Shown here: positions 12,901-27,000 of the stretch, piece after piece | Numbering within the stretch: position 1 is the first letter of the stretch | Layout: every line of letters starts with the position of its first letter | Assembly: GCA_039000515.1 (NCBI GenBank) | Contig: JBCFYV010011164.1 | Coordinates: forward strand, 40,182,566 to 40,246,565 | Length of the DNA: 64,000 bases | Direction: 5' to 3' | Origin: Timema cristinae | Taxonomy: Eukaryota; Arthropoda; Insecta; Phasmatodea; Timematidae | The notes under the pieces: generated by a model | Databases searched by the model: none | What the model was told of the DNA's origin: nothing | Seen by the model: only the letters and a program-made list of their open reading frames with translations | Position numbers and translations under genes: made by a program

Positions 12901-15900
12901 ATTAATATTATTTACTATTCGTAAATATTAGGGAAAAAAATTGTGCTTATAGACTTTTTCAAGTGCTCCAATATAATTGAGGTTAACTATCTGTATGTAT
13001 TATTTATTGATATAAATTAAAATATTATTATTTAACATAATTAATACTAAATTTTATTAAATTATTTTTTATTTTTTAATGATGCCAAAGAGGTATAACT
13101 TCTCACGCGCGTACATAAGTACACACACCCATTTTTTTAAAGTTTTAACTAATTGTTTTCTATATTTAAGTCCATGAAATAAAACAAATAAGGTATTTTT
13201 ACACAAAATTCCAGGTTCCCAAACATTTTTTTTTATTTCCAAGATAAATCTGTATTTAATGCAATAACTTATGAAACTTAAGACCGGAGATTGGGCGGTA
13301 GGAATAAATTTTCTTCAAGAGGCTGCCCATTACCTCTTTGTCCAATGGTAGCAATGTAAAGTGTGAACTGAATTATTTTCAGTGTAAAAGCCATTTTGTG
13401 TTTGTTCCTTAATTTATGTTCAGTTATCGCCATGCTGTTATTTATGTACATTAAAAATTAATATTTATTGGGGCTCTGCAAATACTCAAGCTCTGAGCTA
13501 AGCTTTAGATCTTAAATGATGCCCCAAGCTCAGACGGAAAAGATTTTGAGAAAGGTTCTTTATTTGCCTGACATTGTGTGTGTATTATATTTGAAAGTAG
13601 GTTAGGAAAGGTGGATAGAAACAAATAAAAGGGGTGAACAGAATATGGCTTTTAAAATGAAAAGAAGAACACAGTTCACACTTTACACTGCTGCCATTAG
13701 ACAGAGAAGTAATGGTTGACTCTTTGTCCAATGGCAGCAATGTAAAGTGTGAACTGTGTTCTTCTTTTCACTCTAAAAGCCATATTTTGTTAACCCCTTT
13801 TATTTGTTTCTATCTACCTTTCCTATAACTTCTTCCAATATAATACAATTACCTCATAAAGTGAAAATAGGTTTTCCTTATAGAGATATATTGTGTGTCT
13901 CTGGTGATGAATGACTAATTGTTTACTCTTCTCTCTATGTGTTGGGTTTGGTTGGTGGAAGGAGCACATGAGACTCGTATAGAAAAATATTTTAGAACCC
14001 AAACAGTTTAGTGCAAGATGATATCAAGTACTCCTTAATGTAAAGTGTACTAAGCATATCTTAGAAATCCTTAATGCTTTAAATTCTCTCACTATCTTAA
14101 TTTGTGCTTACACAGTTCAAAAGATTGGTGAAAATAGTCAGGCTCAAATTGCGATCAGCTTAACTGATGCAGCTTGAGCCATAATTGGCTGATGATTGGT
14201 CCAAAATCTAGCCCAACCCTACTTAAAAACATACAATTTTTATATCTTATACAAACTTAATACACTAGAGTCATGATTACTCAGCCTTTGATTATCCAGC
14301 TCGGTTCTCGGTGTTAACATGTGTGTTTTAAAATAAACATACCGGTACATATCCACTGGTAATTAATTTTTAAAAAATCAATCGCTAACACCTTTCAATA
14401 GTTACATTGGACACAGCAAATTATAACCCTTTGCATTTGGTAGGGATATAGTAAAGTACTATTACTGTCACAGATAGCGGCAATGTTTTGATTTGACTAG
14501 AAAGAGAAGCTGTGTCAAGGGAGTTATGCGCGAGGCGAGGCGTAGCTACATGAGACAAACCTATACCGATAATTATTTACACTCAGATCCCATAGTATTC
14601 AGTTTTTCTGTTATCCAGCCCGGAATGCGGCGACTCTAGTGTATAACTATTTATTTGAGAAACACTGGTCTAATAATACTATACTCTAATGTAATACATT
14701 TTTATAATCATGAGGACAGTAGAAGTGTGCAGATAGAATTATTTATCAAATCAAATAATTTCAAATCTAATATAAAAATCTTGAACGAATACCGAATAGT
14801 ACAAATCGAGTAGTAGGTTTTTCTTTCAGTTTTGATACAAAATATTTTAATTAGTATTATTATTAGCACCGCGTCTTACTACCCGTTAGGGTTATACGCA
14901 CTTACGCTAATGTGTAATGGTAGGGTGATTATGAGATGAAATGGAGGACCTACAGTTTAACGTGGAATCCGAACCACGGTGGTGGCCTGGCATTCCACAC
15001 ATTCACAAGATGTCTTGTCAGAGGTGAAGGAAGGGTTTGGTAATCAGATAAATCTGTGCCGGGACCGAGGATTGAACCCCGGCCGCCAGCACAGAAGTCT
15101 GACACCTTACCCCTAGACCACCAGGTCACCCTTTAATTAGTAAATTCTTATTGAAAATAGAGTTTTATATTTAAGTATTGGCGGAATGCCAAGAATTACT
15201 TCAAGCCATTGTTATTTGAGGTTGTATTAATAACACAAGACTGAATTTAAAACAAAATGTCAGGAAATTTAAAGTAATTTTTGATTCGGTCGTTAGACAA
15301 CGGGTTTCATTTAGATCAAACTTTATTAGTTTTGTGATAATCTTTCGACCGAAATTTAAATTTAAAAATTGCATTTGACACCCCTCAAATTTTCTCTAGG
15401 TTTGAAACTCCTTAAATGTTTTCTGGGCTTGACACCCCCCCTCCCCCCTTTAAATGCCCTCCAGGATTGACACTCCTAATGAGCTCAGGGTTAGAAACCC
15501 CTTAAATGGCCTTTAGGTTTTATATCCCTTAAATGTTCTCCTTGTTTGACACCCCTTAAATGTAATCTAGGCCTGACACCCCTTAAATATTTCTAGGTTT
15601 GAAACCTTTTAAATGTTCTCTAGGCTTGACCCCCTTAAATGTTATCTAGGTTTGACACTCCTTAGATGTTCTCTAGATTTGACAGCCCTTAAACGTTTCC
15701 TAGGTTTTAAACCTTTTAAATGTTCTCCAGACTTGGCTCCGTTAAATATTATCTAGGTTTGAAACCCCTTAAATGTTTTTTTAGGTTTTAAACCTTTTAA
15801 ATGTTATCCAGGCTTTAACTCCCTTAAATGTTTTCAAGGTTTATCACCCCTTAAATATTTTCTAGGATTAACACCCCTTAAATGTTCTCTAGACTTGACA

Positions 15901-18900
15901 TTCCATAAGTTCCCTAGGTTTACAACCCTATTAAATGTTTTAAACCCTTTAAATTATCTCTATGCTTGAAAACCCCTTTTGTTCTTTAGACTTGACACTC
16001 CTTGCAATCTCTCTTCTGTTTGGGTCCACTCACCTGTCTGGCTAACCCTTAACAGACATCCTACTCAGATGGTTGTCCTTGAAATAGGGCCTTACCCACC
16101 CTCCCTCTTTATTTTCATGTTCCATGAAATATGGTCAAGTAGTTATTTCTATCCTTGTCTAAATTTTGCATTGCAAGCACATCACATCTTGCAGAAAGAA
16201 CAAGCACAAAAAAACAACGAGGTTCCCAACTGTTTCTCTCTTCACCAGTGGTACACTAGAGTCACGATTATCTGGTCTAGAGTGGTAGGATTTCAGGGTG
16301 GTTACTACTGAATCTGAGTGTAAATAATTATCGATATAGGTTTGTCTCGTGTAGCTACGCCTCGCCTCGCGCATAACTCCCTTGACAGCTTCTCTTTCCA
16401 GTCAAATCAAAACATTGCTGCTATCTACAATGCGACTAATATGCGACTGTAATAGTACTATATTATACGCCAACCACAAGCATAGCGGTTATACTCTGCT
16501 GTCTCCTATTTAAGAGTAGTCGTCCGTACAAACCAAATCTTTTAATACCAACTCAAATTGATTCAGAGTCAAAAAAACAGCTTGGAAAATTTTTGAATTG
16601 AATATTTTAAAATGTAAATGTCAAGAGTAAATAACAAATTACCTGAGAAGGCAAAGTGTTGTAAGGAACATCAGAAGTCCCCAGCAGAAGTATAGGAAGT
16701 CCGGGGTCAAGGTTCTGCAGCTGAGCGAGGAAGATGGCGTGAACACTCTCAGGGGCAAGTTGCCACCACTGGGAGATTTTAGGAACATAAATGATGGCTG
16801 GAAGGTTACGACAAACCTCATGAAACACCTGTAACCAGAGACAACCAGCAAAGACATATAATTAATAATAAAAGTACAGTCATACCTCACTAATACAAAG
16901 ATTAAGGTTTCAGACTATTGCTGTGAAGATTATATTAAAGTAAATTACAGCTTTTTTTAAAGGCCTGTGTAGGATCCCAAGTTTTGGGAAAATAGATGGT
17001 CATGAAACTCAAGCAGAGATTATTATTTCCCTGATCTGTTTCTGTAAATAATTAATATAAAAAATGTACAACTAAGGACTGTCTGATAATGTTTCATTTG
17101 TATTAATTAATAATATTATTAATTAATTAAAGTTAAATGAACCTTATCTTCTGTTAAGTAGAATAATACTCGAAAATTCACTTTTATGTTACAACCACCT
17201 TATCAACACAACTCAGCGCCATTAAATAACATAACCACACTAGATTTAATTGATGATAATATCTATCCCTGAATAGATTTAAGACAGAAAAACATAGGTA
17301 TAAAGGAAAATAATGATATCAGTGTCATTTAGATATTAAATTATGCATGAAATACCCATTCAGCAGACTTATTTACATCTAGTCAAGTATATAACATTAA
17401 TGTTATTTATTGGCTGAAGTGGAATCTATTTGCTTTTGTATCGCAGATAATGATAGTTGGCTAAACTAATATTTTGGAGCAAATAGTGCTTTTTGTTAAA
17501 GGTTTAGTAACTAAAACGTTAGAAGAAGCAGGGTGTCCAGCAAAACCATATTTTAAAATTACCTCACTTAGCAAAAAAAAAAAAAAAACCAACTTTTACA
17601 GTCACTATACATACAAACACCCTATTTTATTAAGATTACAACTTAATGCAGGCATATTTTTAAACACATACACACTCTGAAAATGTGTCACTCTACGAAG
17701 AGGAGGATATTAACCTTAAAGAGATAGGCTATTTGGTAGTGCGATTTGTGTTAAATTTCAAGGAAATACTAAGCGAAGCCATTAAAAGATCGCCTTACAC
17801 CAGTACAGTTAGAGTTTGTGAGACACATTATTTTTTAAATCCTAACTTTGGCCGAGGATGCATGGTGGAGGGGTGGAAAGACAATATGACAATACCATGT
17901 TGACTTTGAGACTTGAGATTAGAATGCTCAACAGCTGTTTAAAAGACTAGCAGTGTTTATTAACTGGAATAAAATGTTATTTTGAATATTGTAATAAAAT
18001 TGGCATATTTTTTAGTGAATATGTGAAAGTTATAGAATAATAATAATAATAATACTTAACACCGCGTCTTACTACCCGTTCGGGTTATACGCTTTTAAGT
18101 ACTAATTACTCTAATGGATTAGGAATTGGTAAGGTTGAATTAGAGGAAGTGAACCCGCATTTGCGTGGAGGAAGAGTGGAAAACCATTTAGGAAAAACCA
18201 CCTCCAGTTCACCCGACCGAGATTCGAACCTCGGTCTCCCCGTCCTCAGCAGTCGGGTGAAAGTTATAGAAATTTTATCAAATTCCTTGACTTTTTCATG
18301 TTTTCCAAGTCCCTGGACAATGAGTAGCCAGGCACACTGGCTCAGTTAAATTATCTTCTTTTTTTGTACTATTATGGCAAAAACTGTGCCTCAATTTTAT
18401 TTATTCCGATTAGTTTAACCATGTTATTTTAGTGTGTAAGTAGTTTTTTAATCAATCTCCTAATTTTTTTCATTCAAAATCTTTTTAGTCAATCTTAAAA
18501 TGTATTTTTAGAAACTATTTTTATTTATTCTGTAAATTAATGAGTATGGAATGGGGTCAACACAGCCTTGTGAGAACAAAGACGAAGCTACTTGAATGGA
18601 AAAGTAGTGGCTACGGTTTATAAAACTGAGATTAAAGGCCAAAGGAACCATTGTGTTGACCATGACACTTTTTATCTGCAGAAGTTGGCACTGTATTTGC
18701 CAAATGACGGCGGCCGCTCGGCCGATATGGCTGTGCAAACCTTCAAAATTTCAAAACTTACTAAGATTTAGATTCTATGTATTGAATCATATTATTAGAA
18801 AGATTTGTGGTGGATTCAAAATTTAAAATCTAAATAGATCTCATAATCGGAATCGATGGGTTTAGTTCTAAATACAAATCTTTTCATACTTCAGAATTAT

Positions 18901-21900
18901 TTTAACTTTCTAAGGTATAAGACAGTAAGCCATTATAAAAAATAGTCATTTGTTTCCTCTATAACCAATCGTAAGTAAGTCATGAGGCTTTGTTTACATT
19001 TTATTTTAACTAATAGTCTCACATTGATTGATTTTACAAGACAAAATGATGGATATTGTAATAATGAATGAATGATGTGAAACTAGTAAATACCTACATT
19101 AAGTTTTATAGGGTAGACCCTAGAGATTAAAGGTCAATATCAAAGATGTCAGAAAATGTCCCAGTTTTATCAGCAAACTAATAATCTGTAGTGAATATGT
19201 TCCAGTTAGTTATCCTTGTGCTGTTCAAATCCAACCCTTGTATACTTCTTGCTGGTACAAATAGTGCTAAAAAGTGTCAACTTTAAGATTTAGATATAAA
19301 GAAAATAAATACCATACCTGTATGCATGCCTCTTCTGGAGTTCTGCCAGACACTTCATAAAGTGTTGCCAAATCGAGCCTGTGCACAGCCACGTGTTCCA
19401 TGTGATGTAAGAGAGCAGGACCCAAGTAGGAGGACTGGCCTTGCGCAGCAGTGTACCCCGACAAAAGCAAGCGTGCATGTTGCACTGGCCTGCTGATAAA
19501 GTTGCCTACCTTGCTACAAGCATACTCACATTATCATGTTTTTGTATAGTAAATATTTTATTTTAGCAACTTAATTCTCACTCATATATTGTGTAGCATA
19601 TAATAATACCCTTAGATAATATATAACAAATTTTGACCCTTTAAGAGCTGAATATCCTTCATATGAGTATAGGTCTGTTCGACATTCGAATTAAAACAAG
19701 GCGATTGCTAAAATACAAATGATCCACATATTGAGAATGTGTTGTGTTTAAGTCAATGCAAGCGTCACTTGATTCAGAGATCTCAAGCGCTTATGTAAGA
19801 AAATTTAGCTAGTCAACAATATCTTAATATAATAAAATAGTGTTTTTATTACTACTTAACCTCATCAATTGAATTTAAAAAAAAAATTTAAATGAATCTA
19901 TGAATTTCATTTATTCAAGGTATTTAATTTGAAATTCTTAATCAACTTATCTCAGTACATAATTCATACACTAAAACATACACAGCATCCAGCCCCCAAA
20001 AGTCATTCATCACTATGAAAGAGGAAACCCACATTTCACCAATGATAAATTTTTTCGGCCCTGCCAAAAACCAAAGCCAAGACCCTTAGCTCGGTAGACA
20101 GACACATTACCAGCTAAGGTGCCATACTGAATCTATTAAGAAAATGATAATCCTTTCCATACATAGTTTTTCCTTTCTAATGATTTAGAAATATTTTGAA
20201 AATAGTTTGCATCATTGTTGAGTTCCAAATAATTTCCTGTGCATAATAATTCCATGATTTATGCTCGTTTTCTGGATTTACCCTGGATAACTATACTTAG
20301 AAGGCATCTCACCTGCACGGTGAGCTTGAAACTCCACATGGGAAAGACTCGGCCAGGATAAAAACTAAGGAATTGAGCGAATTCTTGATAAGGGGTTCCA
20401 CCATGTCTGACAGCTTCCGGGCCGGAGTGTGAGAGGCACGATGTGAGGAGGGGACAATGTTGCATTTGGCTCGCCCAAAGTCCATTTGTTCAACCTAAGT
20501 TATAAATTTTACAATAATATGCAGTTACAAAAGTAGGAAAAAAGTAAGTAAGGTTTGTGGAGGTTTCGGGGAAGGAAAGATGGGGAAAGAGAAATGAGGA
20601 AGGTAAAAGACTTTTGGAAGTATTTGCAAGAAATAAAATGAAAGTGGCAAACAGCTGATATAAGAACGAAAAAGAAAGTCATAAGGTCACTGAGAAAGTT
20701 GAGATGGGAAGCAATAGTTGGTGTAGATTACTTTATCATGACTGAAGAAATGAAAAGGCAGACCTTAAACATCAAAGTAATAGGAATGTAAGAGAAAAGT
20801 AGTAAGACAAGAAAGAAGAATAAAGGTGTGGAGGATAAAATATGAAGAGGAAAAAGAGCTGTACCTAAGAAAGACAAGAAGCCCAGGATGAGATGCAAAA
20901 TGTGTAGGTTGAATGGCTGTAGAGGACAAGTAATAAGAGGAAGTGGAAGGAGACATCCTGGTGGAACAATGTGATGAAGGAAGCACTGGAGAAGAATATA
21001 GCATTCAGAAAGCGTTTTAAGAATAGGAATAAGGTAAGAGCAGAATGATAAAGGGAGAAGAAAAGAACATAGCGAGTTGTGTGGCAAGCCAGGAATGAAT
21101 GAAAGCAAAAATTGACAGAAATGCTGAAACAGGATGTGAAAGGAAGTAAGATGTTTTATAGGCAAATAAGAAACAGGAGAGAGAAAAGACAAGTTAGCAT
21201 GATAGATGAAGAAGGAAGAACAGTGAAGACAGGTGAGGAAGAAAAGAAACTCCGGATGAAATATTTTGAGAAAATGTTCAACCTGGATGCCATCCCACAT
21301 AGATAGAGGTGGAGGACACAATAAAAAGGATGAAACAAGGAAAAGAACCAGGTATGGATGAACTAACTGTGGACATGATAAGAGCAGCAGGTGAGGAAGG
21401 TAACAATGGTTATACAGGGTGCTGAGAGTGGTTTGGAAGGAGAACAAGGTACTATAAAAGTGGAAAAAGGAAGTTATAATATACATTTTTAAGAAAGGTG
21501 ACAGGAAAAGGTGTAAAAAATTATAAGGGAATAATGCTGATGTGCCACTGTACAAAAATATACGAGAATATACTGGAAAAGAGAATAGGAAATAAAATGA
21601 AAGGAAATTGGAGAGAGGAACAGCACGGATTTAGGAAGCAGAGGTCTACAAGAGACAATCGTTTCCATAGGACAGCTGATGGAAAGAAGGTATGAAAATG
21701 AGAAATACTTGGTAGTGGTATTTACAGATGTGGAGAAGGAATATGATAGTGTGGATAGACATAAAGTTTGGAAAGAGATGGAAGAGGCCAAAGAGGAAAG
21801 GGGAGTTGTAATGTATGGGGATGACAAGAGTTGTGTTAAGACAGAATGGTTCCAAATAAAAAATGAAATACAGCAGGAGAGTGCCCTCTCACCACTGCTA

Positions 21901-23973
21901 TTGGTAATGGTAATGGAAATGGTCATGAACAAAGTGACAGGAAAATTCGAGGAAGAAAGAATGAAAGCCTTGATTTTTTCTGATGACTTGATGATGTAGG
22001 GGGAGAGGTAATAGGAATTACAGGAACAACTACAAGAATGTAATGAGTAAGTGAAAGAGTGAGATGAAATTTAGCATGGCAAAGTGTGAAGTGATGGTAA
22101 TGAAAAAGGAAGAGGGTAAGGCCTAGTAAAGCTATAAGGTTGGATGGACGGATGGATTAGAGTTGAGAAAGATACAGAATGTAAAGTGTCTTGATATTGT
22201 GATTGAGGAGAAGGAAAAGGAAGAGGGTAAGGCCTAGTAAAGCTATAAGGTTGGATGGACGGATGGATTAGAGTTGAGAAAGATACAGAATGTAAAGTGT
22301 CTTAATTTGTGATTGAGGAGAAGGGCGGAAGTATAGAGGATTTAATAAGAAGAGGACAGCAGAGAGAGTTGTTCTATAGGTATTTAACTGTGGCAAAGAG
22401 AGTTACCTAAGTGTGAGGAAGTATTGCGTACTTTGTACCCATTGTCACATTTGCAGCCGAAACATGGGCAATGAATGTAAAAGAGACTAAGAAAGCGGAG
22501 AACATGGGAATGAAGTTTGTGAGGAGAATGTTAGCTTTCCTGAAGAGAAACAAGATAAGGGATTAAATCTCCGGGAAAGAATAGGGGTACATGAGAAAGT
22601 AGAAAAAACAAGACTGGGATGGTATAGGCATGTGATGAAGATTAAGGAGAGGATGCAGATGGAAATGAAGCAAGAAAGGAAAAGACCGCAAGGGAGGCCA
22701 ATAAAGAGATGGAAGGAACTGATAACAGCAAGTAGGAGCGAAAAATAATTAAAGAAATTGAAGAAGGAAGAGTGGTGGAAGGATAGAGGAAGATAGAGGC
22801 ATGCTACTAAACTGGCCTGGCCACAGGCTGGAAACATTTAATGATAACAATGATGATATAAAAGAATACAATAATATATTATAATATAAATGATAATACA
22901 GAGTTGTAACTATTTTCTTATTACCAAATTATCTGTGTTTTCTATGTTTTCCGAAAGGAATTTCTTTTTATTTAAGGAAGCTAAAATTGAAGAAAAGAGT
23001 AATGGAATCTAATTTTTCATAAAACTGACTAGTGTGATATCACATAATTCATGTTCGAAACCGGATGATTTAAGATTGATGGTGAAAAACAGCTTTTGTC
23101 ACTCCACAACCAGGGTTTTAAGGGGTAATCAAACATGTTTAATTCACATGCTTAATCCTTCAGTTAACTACTCTGATGGCTGCATTGTCTAAGGCGCTAT
23201 TTTTGTAATACACCAGACTGCTGAAAATGGGGAGATCGGGTTCTGATCCCAGTCAGGTGCACAGAAGGTGGATTTTAGTAAAAGTTTTTCATTATCTCTA
23301 TATATAAATGTGAGTTCACTTCCTCTAAACCTTCTAATCCATAACATATTGGTGTAATTAGTACCTATGTGTATAGCCTGAACGGGTGGCAAGACATGAT
23401 AAAAAAAATCTTCAGCTCTATTCTTGTCTATCTAAAGACCTAACATTTTAATCTTTCAGTTATTTATATATAAATATATATACAAAAAATTACAGTATTT
23501 CAAATTAAATTTTGCGAATTCCCTTTACTGGGTTTTTTTCAAGACACAAAAATTCTTCCTATTTTTCTGGTCTCCAGGAACACAGCAACCCTGGAATTCC
23601 TTTTAATTTTGTAATGATAAAAATATGTATGGTTGATTTATGACTTCTTTGGTGTTGACTGACAGCTATGAAAAGTTACCAGAGCAAATTATGTATTCCT
23701 ACGCTGAACCATATGATCTACAAAAAAATATGTTTTGCAGCTGTCACTTTGACAGTAAAAATGTAGGTCTATACAAGAAAGATAAGACAGTTTTATTTAT
23801 TTTTTATTTATTGTTGACCTTAATATGTTGATGTTAGGCCTAGTATTAAACATTAATTTTTTTTACGCTATTTAATTTTTTTAAATTTAACCCCGTATTA
23901 GTTTCTATTATTATCATTAAATTATTTTTACTAATCATATATTTTTTTAATTTTTAAATAATTTTCTGTTAGT

Positions 23974-24012
<39 letters not shown>

Positions 24013-27000
24013 ATTATAAATATGAAAAATCTGAATGGGTAGTATTACAAAGAGAAAAAAACTACTGTCATAAACCTTTCTAACACTATTATTACAAATA
24101 AATCTTTGTTATGAACTGGCTTGTACCTTAAAGGGTTTTCCAACTGGGTCGCAGGAAACCCTTCCACATCATCGAATATGTAGGGTCTACTGACAAATAA
24201 AAAGCTATCCTATTTTCTTTTATTTATATTTTAGATTCACTACTCTTACAGTTAACTAAGTCTCTTATAAAACCTGAGAAAGACTCGCTAATATTTTTTT
24301 ATTACATTTCACAGAGTTTCTTCAAATCTTATACAAATCCTAAAACTTGAGGCGTAGCCTAGGGGTCAACACAACACAATCTTGGGGGTTAAAAAATATA
24401 TTTTATAGTCTTGATTTGTATAATAATGTATATTGATCACTTAGAAACACTCACTATTTTATTATCACACGCTTCAAAATTATATTGCAATTATAACTAC
24501 TTAAAGGTCATTAAAAAACAATTTATTTTACAAGGATAACACACACACCAAACTAATATTCACAAAAGAACACATAGATTACTATGTGCAGGGTGTCTAC
24601 CTGATTATAGTTTTGAAAATCCAGTATATTTCCAGTGTATTGTTTTTTTTTAAGAAATTACTCAGAGATAAAACAATCCTTATTTCAAAATCATAAAATG
24701 ATAGAAAGTTAGGGTAGGCATAGGGCTGTCATAGTTAAACATTTATCCATCAAGAATCAAGTGTATTGACGCATATATTCTAGTATATACTAAGGATGGA
24801 ACCCTAGAACCTACAAGGAATATTCATAGATTTAAGACTCAAATCATAATCATTTTTTTAAATAGGTACTAAGTTTGAGATATTTTTAAGGGTATAAAAA
24901 TAGTTAAATAGTTTCTTGTGGTTAAAACCAAATTAATTATAGGAAAAACTAACAACCAAACCCCAAATCATTAATTTACCATTTAATGTAAACAAAATCA
25001 AAAGTGAAGGAAAAAAATCCTAGTTATTGGGAAAGTTTTTAACACTTATGCTTTCAATATTTTTCTAAAATTCAAATTTTAATTAGGGATTTGATGGCAA
25101 AATGAGTTTCAAATTTGAAAAAAGGTGGGCGCCCAAGGATGCTTCCATTCTTAAGTTTTCAAAACTTAATCTAACACAAACAACACTGCAGACAAACTAG
25201 AATGGCAGTGCAAAACACTGGTGCTAGTCACACTTGGCGGGAACTCTAAGCTCGCCAAATTATGATTACAAAATACAGTAGGTCTAAAATGTTCTGTGAC
25301 CTGTGTAGGTTCTTGTTGCCTCCAAGATTAAAGAAAGGTAGGGAAGAACAGGAAAAGGCCTACCACATCGATAGAGAAAAAACTACACCAACACTAATTA
25401 TGCAAGCGATTCTCAAACATCCAGCTACATCAAACTTTCAATACAAGACATGCATTATAAGAGAAGCTTGAAATTGCTGGGTCCATAAATCTGTCAAGCA
25501 CAAGAACCTGTATCAATTAAAAACTCAACTCTACAGTCAAATACTCACAGATCTCTAACATTCATTCAATTTATTAATTAAATGGGACATACAAAAGTTA
25601 TCACATAAAAGCCGAAAAAGCAATAAAGATTATGGTTTAAGGTAAAACTTACCTTGACAGCTTTGGGGTCAAGCAGCAGTCGCTGGTTGGAGTCATATAT
25701 CTGGGGGTACCTTCGCTTAAGAGCCTGTATGACTGCCTCAGTGCATAATGCCCGCAGGTCTGAGCCACAATAGCCCACAGCTTGTTCGGCCAGCTGGGAG
25801 AGCAGTAGAGGACTAGGGGGCTCATCCCACTGGTCCACATGGATACGTAAGATCTCATGACGCTCCTGTCCAAACACAACAGCAACATAAACAATGGGTA
25901 AAAAGACTAACATTTATGTTAAAGTATAGGGTTGTGTGAAGACCACTTTTTAAATTCAAAGTGAAGTCGAAACAAATATTATGAGATATTCATGATGTTT
26001 AATCAATGTTTGAATATTTAAAAAATGTTTAATGTTGGATAAAAATATTGTACTTTGCATATTTGTGTAAAGTTAGGTATTAAAGATAATTGACAACATT
26101 CTATATTTCAATTATTTATTGGTATATTTCATCTTAAAACAGGGTGTCTAGGGGACTAAAGTTTTGAAATTCCTGTATATTTTCAGTTTATTTGGAATAG
26201 AGCATTAGGCTAAAGCTTTTCCTTAAAAATATGTTTTTTGTGTTTTTTAGTGTTCTATCTAAACCATTTCTACTCCAGTATCACCAAGGTAAGTGTGCTG
26301 GCCATCCCTTCTAATTCAAACCATGTATATTTTTAGTTTATTTTATTTAAAAAATTCAGTATGTATTAAATGATATAAAGTTATGGTTGTGTCTGTAATA
26401 ATTTAATGTTTTACTTAAAGAATATTCAAATGCTTTGACATAAAAAAAATTCCTCGCAATGAAAGTCAATAAATGTTCAAAACAAAGATTATCTGTCTTA
26501 AAAATAAGTGTCATGCTTTATTTTGTGATAAATTCATGTAAAAAAAAATCAAAACACAATTTGTATACATACCGTATTGGCCCGAATATAAAACGAGTGT
26601 TTATTAAAAATCGAAAGCAAAAAATAGAGGGTGGTCTTATATTTGCAGCCCAGTATCTTATGTTATTAATTTCAACCTACTTTTTTTGTTAAGCCATTTG
26701 TATTTGAATATTTCTAACTAAAGCTAATAAATCTAGCACAAAACATGTTTTCACACAAGTAAGAAACTATAAAAATTTATTTTACTAGTATTTCCCATGT
26801 AAATTATTATCACCACGGCATAGTTTCTTGTGTTATTAATTTCATTATTTATTAAAGTTAGTAAATCATATATGACAACATGTTTCTACACGAATACTAA
26901 CTCGAAAACTTTATTTTATTGTGGTATCTCATGCGTAAAAACATAAACATAAAGATTAATTCAAAGTTATTTTTCATTTTGGTCATAAAAGTACAGCATT

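Noticed and set aside
17685..17903. 72-codon + strand frame with several Cys and His
   Set aside because: Lies inside a MITE. The reading frame is not kept in the collinear copies at 3838 and 32008.
20259..20465. Open frame over exon 12 in another frame
   Set aside because: Only the frame starting at 20494 gives the family motifs and the right splice phases.
20728..21555. Long minus-strand open frame (275 codons), rich in Leu, Ser, Phe and Pro
   Set aside because: It is the antisense of the purine-rich LINE remnant. The low-complexity composition comes from the pyrimidine-rich strand, and no domain or exon structure is seen.
21679..21999. Intact reverse transcriptase
   Set aside because: The frame is a 106-codon fragment flanked by stops, with SDD in place of ADD, so it is not functional.
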